Shown here: positions 27,897 through 38,172 of the stretch, one piece after another
Position numbering within the stretch: position 1 is the stretch's first letter
Layout: each line of letters begins with the position of its first letter
NCBI GenBank assembly: GCA_036504735.1
Contig: DASXUQ010000001.1
Span: 1-64,000 of the forward strand
Origin: a bacterium
Lineage (GTDB): Bacteria > Electryoneota > RPQS01
Reading direction: 5' to 3'
DNA length: 64,000 nucleotides
Translations under genes and position numbers: made by a program
Notes under the pieces: generated by a model
Seen by the model: the letters and a program-made list of their open reading frames with translations, nothing else
What the model was told of the DNA's origin: nothing
The model's database searches: none

Positions 27897-29081
27897 CTAT
27901 ATAGATGAACTACAAACCTCGGTGTACACCGCGTCGTAGTCTGCGGCGCACCGTTTTAGAGTCAGATACTCGAAGGCGCGCGCCTGTGCGGCACGGCCCA
28001 GCGACTCCCGCAGCGCCGGATCTCGCAGCAGGACGTCGATCTGCGCGGCCAGACTCTGCGGATCTTCCGATTCGAAGACCAATCCTTCCAGACCGGGTCG
28101 CGCCGCTTCGGCTGACCCACCCGCCGAACTGACCACCGAAGCTTTGCCGTGCTGCATGGCTTCGACAAGACTGAGCGGCAAGCCTTCCGTGCGCGAGGAA
28201 ATTACGAACAGATCCAGTGCCGACAGAAAGCCCGCTTTGGGATCCAGTGTATCGAGCAGTCTCACTCTGCCGCCGGGACATAGCGCGGTGATCAACGCTT
28301 GCAGGCTGCGCCGCACCGAGGTATCTCCCAGCACATCACCGCCGGCGATCCATAACTGCAATGCCGGATAGTTATCCTGTAACACTGCAAAAGCCCGGAC
28401 GAGAATGTCAAAGCCCTTGACCGGAGCAAAATAGCCCAGTGCACCCACCAGCATTGCATCTGCGGCGACTCCAAGTGTGGCGCGGGCTGCCGACCGGTCC
28501 ATAATGTTAGCCGGACGGGGAAGCCCATTCAACACCGTGCGGATCTTGGCGGCGGGAAGGCCGATGCTCAGCAATTCCTGCCGCGCGTACTCCGAGACCG
28601 TCACCACCCGCGCCGCGCTGCGCAGCGTCACCCAATCGCCGAAGGCATGACGCAGCAACAGATACGGTTTCAGATAGGGCTTGGCAACCGTCACCGGCGC
28701 ATAGGCAAACTGTTTATAGGATCCGTGCGCGGTGGTGACCCACGGCAGCTTGATGGGCGGCAGCACGCGGCTGCAGAGCAGATTACCCAGCGGCACATGA
28801 GAATGTACCAGATTGGGCGTGAACTCTTTGGCCGCACGGCGCAGACTCTCCGCGGCGCGCGCGCGGAATTGATGCTTGCCGATCACGGCGCCATCGGGCA
28901 ACTCGGGAGAGATCACCGGAAGGCCCATACGCGCGGCGGTCTGCTGAACTTTGCCCGGCATCAGTACCAGCAAGCGCACATCATGCCCGCGGCGCTGCTG
29001 CTCGGCAGCCAGAGACAGACAGACCTGTTCGGCGCCGCCGAGATGCGGCGACGTTAAGAGATGCAGCAGTTTCAGGCTCAT
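27897..29081 (-). CDS. Glycosyltransferase family 4
   Basis: 394 residues, GT-B fold. HLGGAEQVCLSLA (about 12-24) is the N-terminal nucleotide-sugar loop region; VTTAHGS, VSEYARQELL and the C-terminal SSRTEGLPLSLVEAMQHGK (the EX7E motif that binds the sugar nucleotide) are diagnostic of GT4 retaining transferases. Cytoplasmic, probably for polysaccharide or glycolipid assembly. Its start overlaps the end of the adjacent GT2 gene as ATGA. Confidence 0.88.
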   Translation of the reverse strand: MSLKLLHLLTSPHLGGAEQVCLSLAAEQQRRGHDVRLLVLMPGKVQQTAARMGLPVISPELPDGAVIGKHQFRARAAESLRRAAKEFTPNLVHSHVPLGNLLCSRVLPPIKLPWVTTAHGSYKQFAYAPVTVAKPYLKPYLLLRHAFGDWVTLRSAARVVTVSEYARQELLSIGLPAAKIRTVLNGLPRPANIMDRSAARATLGVAADAMLVGALGYFAPVKGFDILVRAFAVLQDNYPALQLWIAGGDVLGDTSVRRSLQALITALCPGGRVRLLDTLDPKAGFLSALDLFVISSRTEGLPLSLVEAMQHGKASVVSSAGGSAEAARPGLEGLVFESEDPQSLAAQIDVLLRDPALRESLGRAAQARAFEYLTLKRCAADYDAVYTEVCSSSI

Positions 29082-30007
29082 GCGGACATCCCATTACGAT
29101 AGACCCGCCGCTCGGCCCGCGCCCCTTCCACACGCAGCCTTGCCAGTTCTCCCTTTCCCAGCCAGCCGGCTACCGTTGCCGCAATGATGCGGATGGTCAG
29201 TGCCATTCTCATCCAGCGCCGCACACTCTTAAGCCCTGCCGCGCCGTTGTGCTTTTCGAAATACTGCATGGCGCTGCGCGCATTGGCTTCCCGCGCCTTG
29301 ACATAGAAGCGGCTCATCGTGGTGGCGCGATGATGGCGGATTTTTGCGTCCTTTACCAGATGAATTTCGAAGCTCGCATTCCGGACCCGCTTGCACCAGT
29401 CCACTTCTTCAAAGAACAGAAAGAAACGCGGATCCAGATTGCCAACGGCTTGCCATGCGTCGCGGCTGATCAGCAGTGCGCTGCCTTCCACCTGATCCAC
29501 CGCATCGAGCGTGGCCGGGTCGACATCTCCGTAGAAATAGCCCGCGAATTGCCGCGTGTGCGGAAACAGATAGGCCAGTCGCGTGCACTCGCAAAAGAGA
29601 TAATAGGGAGTGGGAAATCGCCGTGCCGCCAGATAAGGCTGATCGAATGGATCGACCATCGTCGGACCCACCACGCCCCAAGTTGGATGCTGCTCAAGAG
29701 TGTCCACCAGGCGGCAAAGAGAGCCGGACAAAACTTCCGTGTCAGGATTCAGCAACATGGCATGACGGCCCTTGGCCTGCTCTAAACCGAGGTTGCACCC
29801 TCGGGCAAACCCCAGATTGCCCCCCGCACTGAGAAACCGCACCCAGCCGAACCGCGCCTGTCCGTCTTCCAGACTGCCATCGGTGGACCCGTTATCGACC
29901 ACGATCACCTCAAATGGCCGCTCTGCCCGCACCGCCTCCAAAGATCCGAGACAGCGCAGCAAGTCCTTTTTTCCATTGTAGTTAACGATGATGATCGAGA
30001 GGTCCAC
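29078..30007 (-). CDS. Glycosyltransferase family 2, rhamnosyltransferase-like
   Basis: 309 residues from a GTG at 30007 preceded by AAGGGA; a TTG at 30061 would add 18 residues that precede the usual domain start. DLSIIIVNYNGK, VVDNGSTDGS, GFARGCNLG, LLNPDTEV and FFEEVDWCKR are the GT2/WbbL-type motifs, with DxD replaced by the NPDTE form usual in this subgroup. Two-gene unit with the GT4 gene; likely adds sugars to a surface glycan. Confidence 0.87.
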   Translation of the reverse strand: MDLSIIIVNYNGKKDLLRCLGSLEAVRAERPFEVIVVDNGSTDGSLEDGQARFGWVRFLSAGGNLGFARGCNLGLEQAKGRHAMLLNPDTEVLSGSLCRLVDTLEQHPTWGVVGPTMVDPFDQPYLAARRFPTPYYLFCECTRLAYLFPHTRQFAGYFYGDVDPATLDAVDQVEGSALLISRDAWQAVGNLDPRFFLFFEEVDWCKRVRNASFEIHLVKDAKIRHHRATTMSRFYVKAREANARSAMQYFEKHNGAAGLKSVRRWMRMALTIRIIAATVAGWLGKGELARLRVEGARAERRVYRNGMSA

Positions 30008-30092
30008 CGATTCCCTTTGCAGCGACGTGATCCGATCCGGCCCGTTTGAGCAAAGTAGCAATTTCTTTCAGGTTATGCAAGCGAGCTGAACA

Positions 30093-30121
30093 AAGGATGA
30101 AGGCGGAAGGATGAAGGATGA
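30093..30121. repeat. Purine-rich GGATGAAGG repeat, copy 2
   Basis: 29 of 29 bases identical to 4933-4961. Confidence 0.85.
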
Positions 30122-30232
30122 GACCAGAGACATGAGACCAAAGACCTGAGGCATGCCGCCTCATCCTCAGGTTTGGGGCGAATTATGCAAAAGGATGCGA
30201 TGGGCGCATCCCGCTTAGCAAGGGTCGTCTTG

Positions 30233-30264
30233 TTTCAGCGTTTCAGATTCTCAGCGTTTCAGCC
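30233..30264. repeat. TTTCAG-unit repeat, copy 1
   Basis: Four imperfect 8-9-base units (TTTCAGCG, TTTCAGATTC, TCAGCG, TTTCAGCC) in tandem. Same unit as at 35948, 45954 (inverse) and 47268. Confidence 0.7.
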
Positions 30265-30382
30265 TTTGGGGAGTGAGCGTCGTCAAATGCCAACCTCTTC
30301 AGGCAAGGTAGTTGCTCTTTCTTGGATGCCGAACCCGGCGGAGCCCTACCTTCGGGATGCTGCTATAGAAACTGCTGCATGA

Positions 30383-32848
30383 ATGGAGAGTACATTGCCG
30401 ACCCTGGAACAGATCGCGGCTGAAGTTGTCTTGTTGTCCCCGGAGGACAGCACGGGACGCGTACATCTCGAAAAGATGCTGCGCGGCGTCGCTCAGTCGG
30501 AAGAGTTTGTTGAGCCGGTGCGCGACCTTGCCTGGCAGGCCATCGCCACCGTGCAGAGTCTGATGCAGTCCAAGGACCCGGATAGCTGTCTGAAGACGTT
30601 GAATCGTCTGCTGGACCAGATGATCCTGGCTGAAACGGCTCCTGCGGTCACCGTGCCTGCGGAGGCCGCTCCTGTGCCCGAAGCTCCACCGGTCGCGGAT
30701 GAGTCCCTGGTAGCCGATTTCCTCGGCAAGCAGGATTCCGTGCTGGCCGAATTTGAAGCCCATTGCCTCGCCTATGAAAACGGCGATACCGACGGGCTCT
30801 CTGCCGTAAAACGGCAGATCCATACCTGGAAAGGCGAAGCCAGCGTTCTGCTGCTGCATGATTTGGCCACGATGCTGCACGCGGTGGAAGACGAACTGGA
30901 ATCCACATCCCTTGAGCCCAAACCTCTCGGTGAGAATCTGCTCTTTCTCGCCGATCAGATCAAAATCTATTTTGGAGCCCGGCGCAGCGCCGCTGACGCT
31001 GGCATCAATGCCGAAACCATTCTGGCCAAATTTCGGCCCGCGGCCGCTCCGGCGACCGCCACGGTGGATATACCGGCGCCGGTAGCGGCAGCCGTCGGAC
31101 AGGTCTTTGAGATGCCTGCCGAAATTGATATGGATCTGCTCCACGAATTCTGCAACGAGTCCGAAGAACATTTCCAGCAGGCCGAACAGGCGCTGATGAC
31201 GCTCGAGGCTGATCCGTCGGATAAGGAAGCGGTGAACGTCGTGTTCCGCGCGTTCCATACCGTCAAGGGCACCTCGGGTTTTGTCGGTCTCGGCTGCGTA
31301 ACGGAACTGGCCCATAAGGCCGAGACCTTCTTCGACCGGCTCCGCAAGGGCACACTGGTGATGCAGGGTGTCTATACCGATCTGGCCTTTGAAGCCCTCG
31401 ATATGCTCAAGGGCATTTTGCGCGGCACCCAAGGGGCCATCGAGAGTGGCCGTCTGCCCTTGCCTCCGCTCTATGCGGATCTGCTTAAGCGACTGGAGCA
31501 CGTCGGCACGGCTCCCGCTTCGGCGGCCGTCCCCGCCGCGGCGGTGATCGAACGCGCTCCCGCGGCGCAAGCCTCAGATGCGGCCTCGGGTTCGGCGGAG
31601 ACCTCGGGCGAAGCGGTGGAAAGCAAAGCCGCCGATGGCGCGCGCGGAAAACGCACCGGACAGGCGGAGAGCGATGGCTCGGTGAAGGTGAGCACCGGAC
31701 GGCTCGACAATATGATCAATATGGTCGGCGAGCTGGTGATCGCCCAATCGATGGTCAGTCAGGATCCCGTCATACAAAACGGTACGGACCAGCGGCTCAT
31801 CCGCAATGTCTCGCAGCTCAACAAAATCACACGCTCGCTGCAGGAACTGGCGCTCTCCATGCGCATGGTCTCGGTCAAGGCCACCTTCCAGAAGATGGCA
31901 CGCCTCGTGCGAGACCTGGCCCGCAAGGCCAACAAGGAAATTCTCTTCGAGACCGAAGGCGAAGACACCGAACTGGACCGCAACATGGTGGAGGCGATTG
32001 CCGACCCGCTGGTTCATATGGTGCGCAATGCCGCCGATCATGGCCTCGAGACCCCGGACGACCGCGTCAAAGCCGGCAAGCCGCGCCAGGGAATCATCCG
32101 GCTGCGCGCCGCCCATGAAGGCGGATCGGTGCTGATCACCCTCACCGATGATGGCCGCGGCTTGAACAAGCAGAAGATTCTGGCCAAGGCTATCGAGCGC
32201 GGCATCGTGGAACCCAATGCCCAGCTCTCAGACTCGGAAATTCACAATCTGATCTTCATGCCCGGCTTTTCCACAGCGGACAAGATCACCGACGTATCCG
32301 GTCGCGGCGTGGGCATGGACGTGGTACGCACCAACGTGGAAGCGCTGCGCGGCACGGTGGAGATCTCCTCCAAGCCGGGAGAAGGCAGTGTCTTCAGCGT
32401 ACGCTTGCCGCTGACGCTGGCTATCATCGACGGCATGGTGATCCGCGCGGGCAGTGAGCGCTTCATTCTGCCGATCATCTCGATTACGGAGACCTTCCGC
32501 CCGCGGCCCGAAGACCTCAGCACGGTGCAGGGACAGACCGAACTGGTCCTGCTGCGCGGCGACCTGATTCCTGTCTGCCGCCTTGAGCGGGCGTTCCACA
32601 TCGCCGATGCGGGCCGTGAACTGACCGAGAGTATTCTCGTGGTCATCGAACACAAGGGCCGCCGGCTTGCACTGATGGTGGACGAGCTGCTCGGTCAGCA
32701 GCAGGTCGTGATCAAAAGCCTGGGCTCGACGTTCGGCAATGTTGCCGGCGTCAGCGGCGGCGCCATTCTGGGCGATGGCCGTATCAGCCTGATTCTGGAT
32801 GTGGACGGCCTGATGCGCCTCAGCAGCGGCGCCAACCGCGTACTCTAA
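30383..32848 (+). CDS. cheA: Chemotaxis histidine kinase CheA with two HPt domains
   Basis: 821 residues. Two Hpt domains are visible, with phospho-acceptor His147 (QIHTWKGEA) and His292 (AFHTVKGTS). An Ala/Pro/Glu-rich linker (about 375-430) is followed by the dimerisation helix pair, the ATPase with N-box HMVRNAADHG (545-554), G1 TDDGRGL and G2 GRGVGMDVV, and a C-terminal CheW-like P5 domain. Kinase for CheY and CheB in the cytoplasm, normally bound to receptors through CheW. Start: ATG at 30383, with a TTG at 30395 preceded by GGAGAG as an alternative. First gene of a seven-gene unit. Confidence 0.95.
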   Translation: MESTLPTLEQIAAEVVLLSPEDSTGRVHLEKMLRGVAQSEEFVEPVRDLAWQAIATVQSLMQSKDPDSCLKTLNRLLDQMILAETAPAVTVPAEAAPVPEAPPVADESLVADFLGKQDSVLAEFEAHCLAYENGDTDGLSAVKRQIHTWKGEASVLLLHDLATMLHAVEDELESTSLEPKPLGENLLFLADQIKIYFGARRSAADAGINAETILAKFRPAAAPATATVDIPAPVAAAVGQVFEMPAEIDMDLLHEFCNESEEHFQQAEQALMTLEADPSDKEAVNVVFRAFHTVKGTSGFVGLGCVTELAHKAETFFDRLRKGTLVMQGVYTDLAFEALDMLKGILRGTQGAIESGRLPLPPLYADLLKRLEHVGTAPASAAVPAAAVIERAPAAQASDAASGSAETSGEAVESKAADGARGKRTGQAESDGSVKVSTGRLDNMINMVGELVIAQSMVSQDPVIQNGTDQRLIRNVSQLNKITRSLQELALSMRMVSVKATFQKMARLVRDLARKANKEILFETEGEDTELDRNMVEAIADPLVHMVRNAADHGLETPDDRVKAGKPRQGIIRLRAAHEGGSVLITLTDDGRGLNKQKILAKAIERGIVEPNAQLSDSEIHNLIFMPGFSTADKITDVSGRGVGMDVVRTNVEALRGTVEISSKPGEGSVFSVRLPLTLAIIDGMVIRAGSERFILPIISITETFRPRPEDLSTVQGQTELVLLRGDLIPVCRLERAFHIADAGRELTESILVVIEHKGRRLALMVDELLGQQQVVIKSLGSTFGNVAGVSGGAILGDGRISLILDVDGLMRLSSGANRVL

Positions 32849-32867
32849 CCGGAGCCCGAAAGATTCT

Positions 32868-33725
32868 ATGTCCTCGACACCCCCGGAAATCCTCGCCCCG
32901 GTCTCGCTCAGTGACAGTGACTATAAAAAAGTCACGCAGATCGTCCACGAATTGTCCGGCATTCACCTGCATGAAGGCAAGCGTGAACTGGTCGTGGCAA
33001 GGCTGGGAAAACGGATCCGCCAGCTCGGCATGAAGAGCGTCGGCGACTATTTGAAATATGTGCGCGAGGAGCAGACGCAGGGTGAACTGGTCACGATGCT
33101 CGATGCGCTCTCCACCAACCTTACCGCCTTCTGGCGGGAATCCCAGCACTTCGATTATGTCGTCAAGACCACCTTGCCGCGTCTGAGCGAACGCGCCCGC
33201 CGCACAGAAGATAACAAGATCCGCGTGTGGAGCGCCGGCTGCTCTTCGGGGGAAGAGCCTTACGGCCTGACGATGCTGATGCTGCATCATCTGGACCGGC
33301 CCGAGCGCTACGACATCCGGGTACTGGCGACCGATCTGTCAACCAAAGTGCTGGGCATCGCCCGCGGCGCCACCTATTCGTCCGAGCGTGTCAAGCCGAT
33401 TCCGTCCGATATCCGGCAGAAATACATACAGGAAGTCCGGGCGGCGTACGGCGCGCAGTACCGCGTGCGTCCGGAAGTGACGGCCCATGTGACCTTCGCG
33501 CGGCTGAATCTGATGGAAACCTGGCCGATGAAGGGCCCGATGGACTTCATCTTCTGCCGTAATGTAATGATCTATTTTGACAAGCCGACCCAGGCGCGGC
33601 TTGTGAACCGGTTTTATGATTTGCTTCGCCCCGGCGGCACGCTGTTTGTCGGTCATTCGGAAAGTCTGACCGGCGTGGAAAACCACTTTCGCTACGTCAG
33701 ACCTACTATTTACGAGAAGCCGTGA
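32868..33725 (+). CDS. cheR: Chemoreceptor glutamate methyltransferase CheR
   Basis: 285 residues. The N-terminal helical domain precedes the SAM-binding domain with VWSAGCSSGEEPYGLTMLM, LATDLSTKVL and FIFCRNVMIYFD, all typical of CheR. It methylates receptor glutamates using SAM. The presence of cheR, cheD and cheB implies that adapting receptors exist elsewhere in the genome. Its stop overlaps cheD as GTGA. Confidence 0.95.
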   Translation: MSSTPPEILAPVSLSDSDYKKVTQIVHELSGIHLHEGKRELVVARLGKRIRQLGMKSVGDYLKYVREEQTQGELVTMLDALSTNLTAFWRESQHFDYVVKTTLPRLSERARRTEDNKIRVWSAGCSSGEEPYGLTMLMLHHLDRPERYDIRVLATDLSTKVLGIARGATYSSERVKPIPSDIRQKYIQEVRAAYGAQYRVRPEVTAHVTFARLNLMETWPMKGPMDFIFCRNVMIYFDKPTQARLVNRFYDLLRPGGTLFVGHSESLTGVENHFRYVRPTIYEKP

Positions 33726-34222
33726 ATTTATCCACTTTAAACGCAAAGCGGATCATCGTCGGCGTGGGCGACATGAAACTTTCCAACCGTGCCGGGGAGA
33801 TTCTGGTCACACACGCTCTCGGCTCCTGCATCGGAATCACCATCTATGATCCCGTGGCGGTGGTCGGCGGTCTGCTGCATTTTATGCTGCCCGATTCGGC
33901 GGTGAATCCGCAGCGCGCGCAGGAGAACCCCTGGATGTTCGCCAATGTGGCCATCCCGCTTTTCTTCAAGAAAGCCTATGAACTGGGCGCCAGCAAGCCG
34001 CACCTGATTGTCAAGGTCGCTGGCGGCGCGCAGTTCCTCGATGATAAGGATTTCTTCGCCATCGGCAAGCGCAATCACACCATGATGCGCAAGATTTTCT
34101 GGCAGAACGGCGTGCTGATCAAGGGAGAACACGTGGGCGGCACAGTGTCGCGCACTCTCTTTTTGGAAGTCGGCACCGGAAAGGTCTGGTTTAGCAGCGG
34201 CGGAGAGGATTACGAACTATGA
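33722..34222 (+). CDS. cheD: Chemoreceptor glutamine deamidase CheD
   Basis: 166 residues from a GTG overlapping the cheR stop. LGSCIGITIYD contains the catalytic Cys and GGLLHFMLPDS the catalytic His; KVAGGAQFL and LGGT-like HVGGTVSRTLFLEV are family motifs. It deamidates receptor glutamines and in some bacteria is controlled by CheC-type phosphatases; the CheX-like gene three positions downstream may be relevant. Ends with an ATGA overlap with the HDOD gene. Confidence 0.93.
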   Translation: MNLSTLNAKRIIVGVGDMKLSNRAGEILVTHALGSCIGITIYDPVAVVGGLLHFMLPDSAVNPQRAQENPWMFANVAIPLFFKKAYELGASKPHLIVKVAGGAQFLDDKDFFAIGKRNHTMMRKIFWQNGVLIKGEHVGGTVSRTLFLEVGTGKVWFSSGGEDYEL

Positions 34223-35079
34223 TCTCACTGGCGGACCTTTCCAACGAGATTGATCATCTCGAACCGATCCCTTCATCCCAGCCTTTGCTGGCGCAGGCGC
34301 TTTCCGACCCGAACGCGGACATGCAGGAATTCGTCAAAGTGATCGAATATGATCCGGCCCTGACGGCCAATGCCCTGCGGCTGGCCAACTCGGCGTATTA
34401 CTCGCCGGGCGTGGCCGTAAACACGGTGCGCGAGGCCGTCATCCGGCTCGGCGCGGGGCGCATTCTGCAGCAATCGGTGGGACGCAGCGTGCGCGGCAAG
34501 CTCACGCAGTCCTGTCCCGGCTACAGCCTCGAGGAAGACGAGCTGTGGCGGCACTCGGTGGCGGCCGCTGTGGCGGCGGACCTTCTGCCGCGTCACGCAA
34601 AGACCAGTATTCATCCCGTGGCTTTCACCGCCGCGCTGCTGCACGACATCGGAAAACTGGTGCTCTCCCGCCATCTCAACGATGAATTGAAGCAGGATAT
34701 TTTCGCCGTCGCAAAGCAGCGGGGAATCTCCTATGTGGAAGCCGAGCGCGCGGTCCTGGGATTCGATCATGCGCAGGTCGGGGGCGTCATCGCGCGGCGC
34801 TGGAAATTTCCCGACGCCCTCGCGACGGCCATCGCCTACCACCATCGCCCGCGGGAAAGCAGTGAAAACAGCGCCCTCGACGCCGTGCATGTAGCCAATG
34901 CGGTTGCCAAAATCATCGGCGTGGGCATGGGCAGTGAGGAAATGAATCTGCTGGTGGACAGCGGCTCGGCCCGCGCTATCGGACTGACTCCCGCAAGTTT
35001 TGAGTCGCTCTGCGCCGCCGCGGCGCATGATCTGCCGTCGGTCATCGCATTATATGAGGATGAGGCACATGGCCTATAA
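34219..35079 (+). CDS. HDOD-domain signalling protein
   Basis: 286 residues, single HDOD domain: PALTANALRLANSAYY and AVIRLGAGRI in the N-terminal half, then FTAALLHDIGKLVL, GFDHAQVGGVIARRWKFP and AIAYHHRP, retaining HD-type histidines that many HDOD proteins lack. Role unknown; HDOD proteins often act in signalling with che or cyclic-di-GMP systems. Both ends overlap che genes, so it is translated as part of the chemotaxis operon, which argues for a role in this pathway. Confidence 0.88.
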   Translation: MISLADLSNEIDHLEPIPSSQPLLAQALSDPNADMQEFVKVIEYDPALTANALRLANSAYYSPGVAVNTVREAVIRLGAGRILQQSVGRSVRGKLTQSCPGYSLEEDELWRHSVAAAVAADLLPRHAKTSIHPVAFTAALLHDIGKLVLSRHLNDELKQDIFAVAKQRGISYVEAERAVLGFDHAQVGGVIARRWKFPDALATAIAYHHRPRESSENSALDAVHVANAVAKIIGVGMGSEEMNLLVDSGSARAIGLTPASFESLCAAAAHDLPSVIALYEDEAHGL

Positions 35080-35458
35080 CATTCTGATCGTGGACGACTC
35101 GGGCGTCACCCGGGAAGTGCTGACGCGGACCTTGCGGCTCTGCGGCATGCCGCTCGGTGAAGTCTATCAGGCCGCCAACGGCGCCGAGGCTCTGAAGGTG
35201 CTCGAGGAGAAATGGGCGGACATGGTCTTCACCGACATCAATATGCCCGTAATGGACGGCATGCAGTTCATTGCCGAACTCCAGAAACGCGACGACTGGC
35301 AGCAGCTTCCGGTGGTAGTGGTCTCCACCGAAGGCAGCAGCAGCCGGGTCGAGGAGCTGGAGAAGATCGGCATCAGCGGCTATATCCGCAAGCCGTTCAC
35401 CCCCGAACAGGTCGCCGAAATGATTGGCAAAGTGATGGGAGAAAAGCCTCATGTCTGA
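35069..35458 (+). CDS. cheY: Single-domain response regulator CheY
   Basis: 129 residues; the ATG at 35069 lies inside the end of the HDOD gene and follows GATGAGG. Receiver-domain residues: acidic pair in IVDDSG, phospho-acceptor Asp in FTDINMPVMDG, Thr in VVSTEG and Lys in IRKPFTPEQ. No output domain. Expected target of CheA; the effector (flagellar switch, pilus motor or other) is not encoded here. Confidence 0.93.
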   Translation: MAYNILIVDDSGVTREVLTRTLRLCGMPLGEVYQAANGAEALKVLEEKWADMVFTDINMPVMDGMQFIAELQKRDDWQQLPVVVVSTEGSSSRVEELEKIGISGYIRKPFTPEQVAEMIGKVMGEKPHV

Positions 35459-35909
35459 ACCGCTGAATGACGCCGCCAGCGCGGCCGTAATCCACGTGCT
35501 GGAAACCGCCGCCTTCATGACCGTCTGGCCCTGGCAGGAGGCCGACGGCGACTTGCAGCCGCCGGACACTACCGCCAGCATGACCTTTGCCGGACCAACG
35601 ACAGGCATTTTGAGACTGAGCGTCGCTACGGACGTGCTGCCGCTGCTCACGCAGAATATTCTCGGCGAACTGGAACCCGGCGACTCCGCCGAGGAAAAGG
35701 GCCGCGATGCGCTGAAGGAAATGCTGAATATGATCTGCGGCAATCTGCTCACCGCCTGGCAAGGCGAAGCGCCGGTGTTCAACCTCAGCCCGCCGGAGAT
35801 CGTGGATGTGACGGCGCTTGCCGCCGCGACCGAACAGGCCGCGGCGCGGATTCCATTCAATTTAGAAAATACTCTCGCCGTCCTGGAAGTACAGGAAAAC
35901 AAAATCTGA
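35451..35909 (+). CDS. CheX-like chemotaxis phosphatase
   Basis: 152 residues, overlapping the cheY end by eight bases. ALKEMLNMICGNLLTAW carries the ExxNxxxGN helix of the CheC/CheX/FliY phosphatase family, preceded by SMTFAGPTTGILRLSV. Only one such motif is present, as in CheX. Predicted to dephosphorylate CheY-P, the product of the gene immediately upstream. Confidence 0.8.
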   Translation: MSEPLNDAASAAVIHVLETAAFMTVWPWQEADGDLQPPDTTASMTFAGPTTGILRLSVATDVLPLLTQNILGELEPGDSAEEKGRDALKEMLNMICGNLLTAWQGEAPVFNLSPPEIVDVTALAAATEQAAARIPFNLENTLAVLEVQENKI

Positions 35910-35930
35910 AGCGATGAGATGCAGCAGTGA

Positions 35931-37013
<1,083 letters not shown>

Positions 37014-37040
37014 TTTTTCTTGTTACAGATTGAAATACAA

Positions 37041-37075
37041 CAGCGCGGAGTCTTTGGCTCCGCGCTGTGCGTTTC
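37041..37075 (+). terminator. Rho-independent terminator after cheB
   Basis: A perfect 10-bp stem (37041-37050 with 37058-37067) with a seven-base loop, then GCGTTTC, 27 bases after the cheB stop. Confidence 0.75.
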
Positions 37076-37180
37076 GATAGGCCCAACAGATAGATCAGTC
37101 CGGACTTGCGTTTATTCGCGGAAAATATTACCTTTTGGGTAGGTAATAAGAAAGGTGCATATAAATTGGCAGCACGATCA

Positions 37181-37867
37181 ATGAGAACCCTTGCAATTTT
37201 ACTGTCTCTGGTAATGCTTGTGGCATTTGGATGCAAGCAGAATAAGCCAGCCGCGCAGGATATGTCTCAGGCCAATCCCCACGCCGGGATGGATATGAAG
37301 GACAATCCCCATGCGGGCATGGACATGAAGAACAACCCGCATGCCGGAATGAATCCCAACGAAGCGCCGGCAGCCGTTCCGGGCGGTCTGGATCTGGACT
37401 ACATGACCTCCGGGCTCCCCGCCGGGTGGACCAAGGCCGAGCCCGGCTCCTCGATGCGCCTCGCGCAGATTAACATCGCGGCGGAAAAGGGCGACACCGC
37501 TCCCGCTGTCCTCGCGGTCTTCTTCTTCCCCGGCTCGGGCGGTTCCGCCGCGGCGAATATCATGCGCTGGCAGAATCAATACACCGGCCCCAAGGGCCAG
37601 CCCGGCGATCAGGTGGCCAAGACCGATACCATGATGGTTGGTTTGCTGACGGTGGTGACCACCGATGTAACCGGCACCCAGCTCGGCTCCGCATCAATGA
37701 ACGGCGATGCTGCCGATCTGCCCAACCAGCGGATGATTGCTTCGGTCATCGAGACCCCGTCCGGCAACTGGTTCATCAAGACCACCGGCCCGGCCAAGAC
37801 CATGTCCGCCAACGAAGCCAAGATTCGCGCCTTCGTCAAGAAAGCCCGGATTAAAGAGAAAAGCTGA
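37181..37867 (+). CDS. Lipoprotein with His/Met-rich NPHAGM repeats
   Basis: 228 residues. The ATG at 37181 begins a lipoprotein signal (MRTLAILLSLVMLVAFGC, acylated Cys18); an upstream in-frame start would spoil this, although no good Shine-Dalgarno is seen. Residues 32-57 contain three copies of NPHAGM separated by DMKD or DMKN, a His/Met arrangement that could bind copper or another soft metal. The rest (GLPAGWTKAEPGSSMRLAQI, AVFFFPGSGGS) resembles secreted proteins of unknown function. Metal binding is inferred from composition only. Confidence 0.75.
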   Translation: MRTLAILLSLVMLVAFGCKQNKPAAQDMSQANPHAGMDMKDNPHAGMDMKNNPHAGMNPNEAPAAVPGGLDLDYMTSGLPAGWTKAEPGSSMRLAQINIAAEKGDTAPAVLAVFFFPGSGGSAAANIMRWQNQYTGPKGQPGDQVAKTDTMMVGLLTVVTTDVTGTQLGSASMNGDAADLPNQRMIASVIETPSGNWFIKTTGPAKTMSANEAKIRAFVKKARIKEKS

Positions 37868-37895
37868 GAGAACCCTTACGCTCACGCGTCGCCGC

Positions 37896-37922
37896 GGCAT
37901 GCGTTTTTTCTCTTCGCATGCC
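37896..37922. repeat. Hairpin GGCATGCG/CGCATGCC
   Basis: An 8-bp perfect stem with an 11-base T-rich loop, 28 bases after the lipoprotein stop; possibly its terminator although no T-run follows. The gap 37868-38172 also carries the palindrome at 38075 and no gene. Confidence 0.5.
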
Positions 37923-38074
37923 CGGCTGAGGCAGGATTGAGCGCGATTCTGCCTTGCTCTATAAGAAAGCCTAATACCTCTTGGTTCCCGCGAGCAATCG
38001 CTGTCCTTCGGACTGACGGCCGGAGGCCGCCGCTAGGGGCGGGTAAGGGGCTGAAAGCCTCTTGTCTCTGATCC

Positions 38075-38097
38075 TTCCCCCTTTGAAAAAGGGGGAA
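38075..38097. repeat. Interspersed palindrome TTCCCCCTTT/AAAGGGGGAA
   Basis: A perfect 10-bp stem with a three-base loop, followed by TAAGAAGGGGG. Sequences of this form are found scattered in many unrelated bacterial genomes. Confidence 0.65.
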
Positions 38098-38139
38098 TAA
38101 GAAGGGGGTTCTGTATTTCACTTTCCGACTTTGAACGAG

Positions 38140-38165
38140 AAGCGGCGACCGATTGGTCGCCGCTT
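38140..38165 (-). terminator. Rho-independent terminator
   Basis: An 11-bp perfect stem (AAGCGGCGACC with GGTCGCCGCTT) eight bases past the stop of the minus-strand DarT-like gene; the flanking TTTTG also allows use from the plus side. Confidence 0.65.
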
Positions 38166-38172
38166 TTGTGTG

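Larger units (their letters stand above)
30062..30382. other. Intergenic region with two repeat families upstream of cheA
   Basis: The 321 bases contain copy 2 of the GGATGAAGG repeat (30093-30121) and a TTTCAG-unit stretch (30233-30264). No gene seen. The cheA promoter should lie here but was not identified. Confidence 0.55.
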
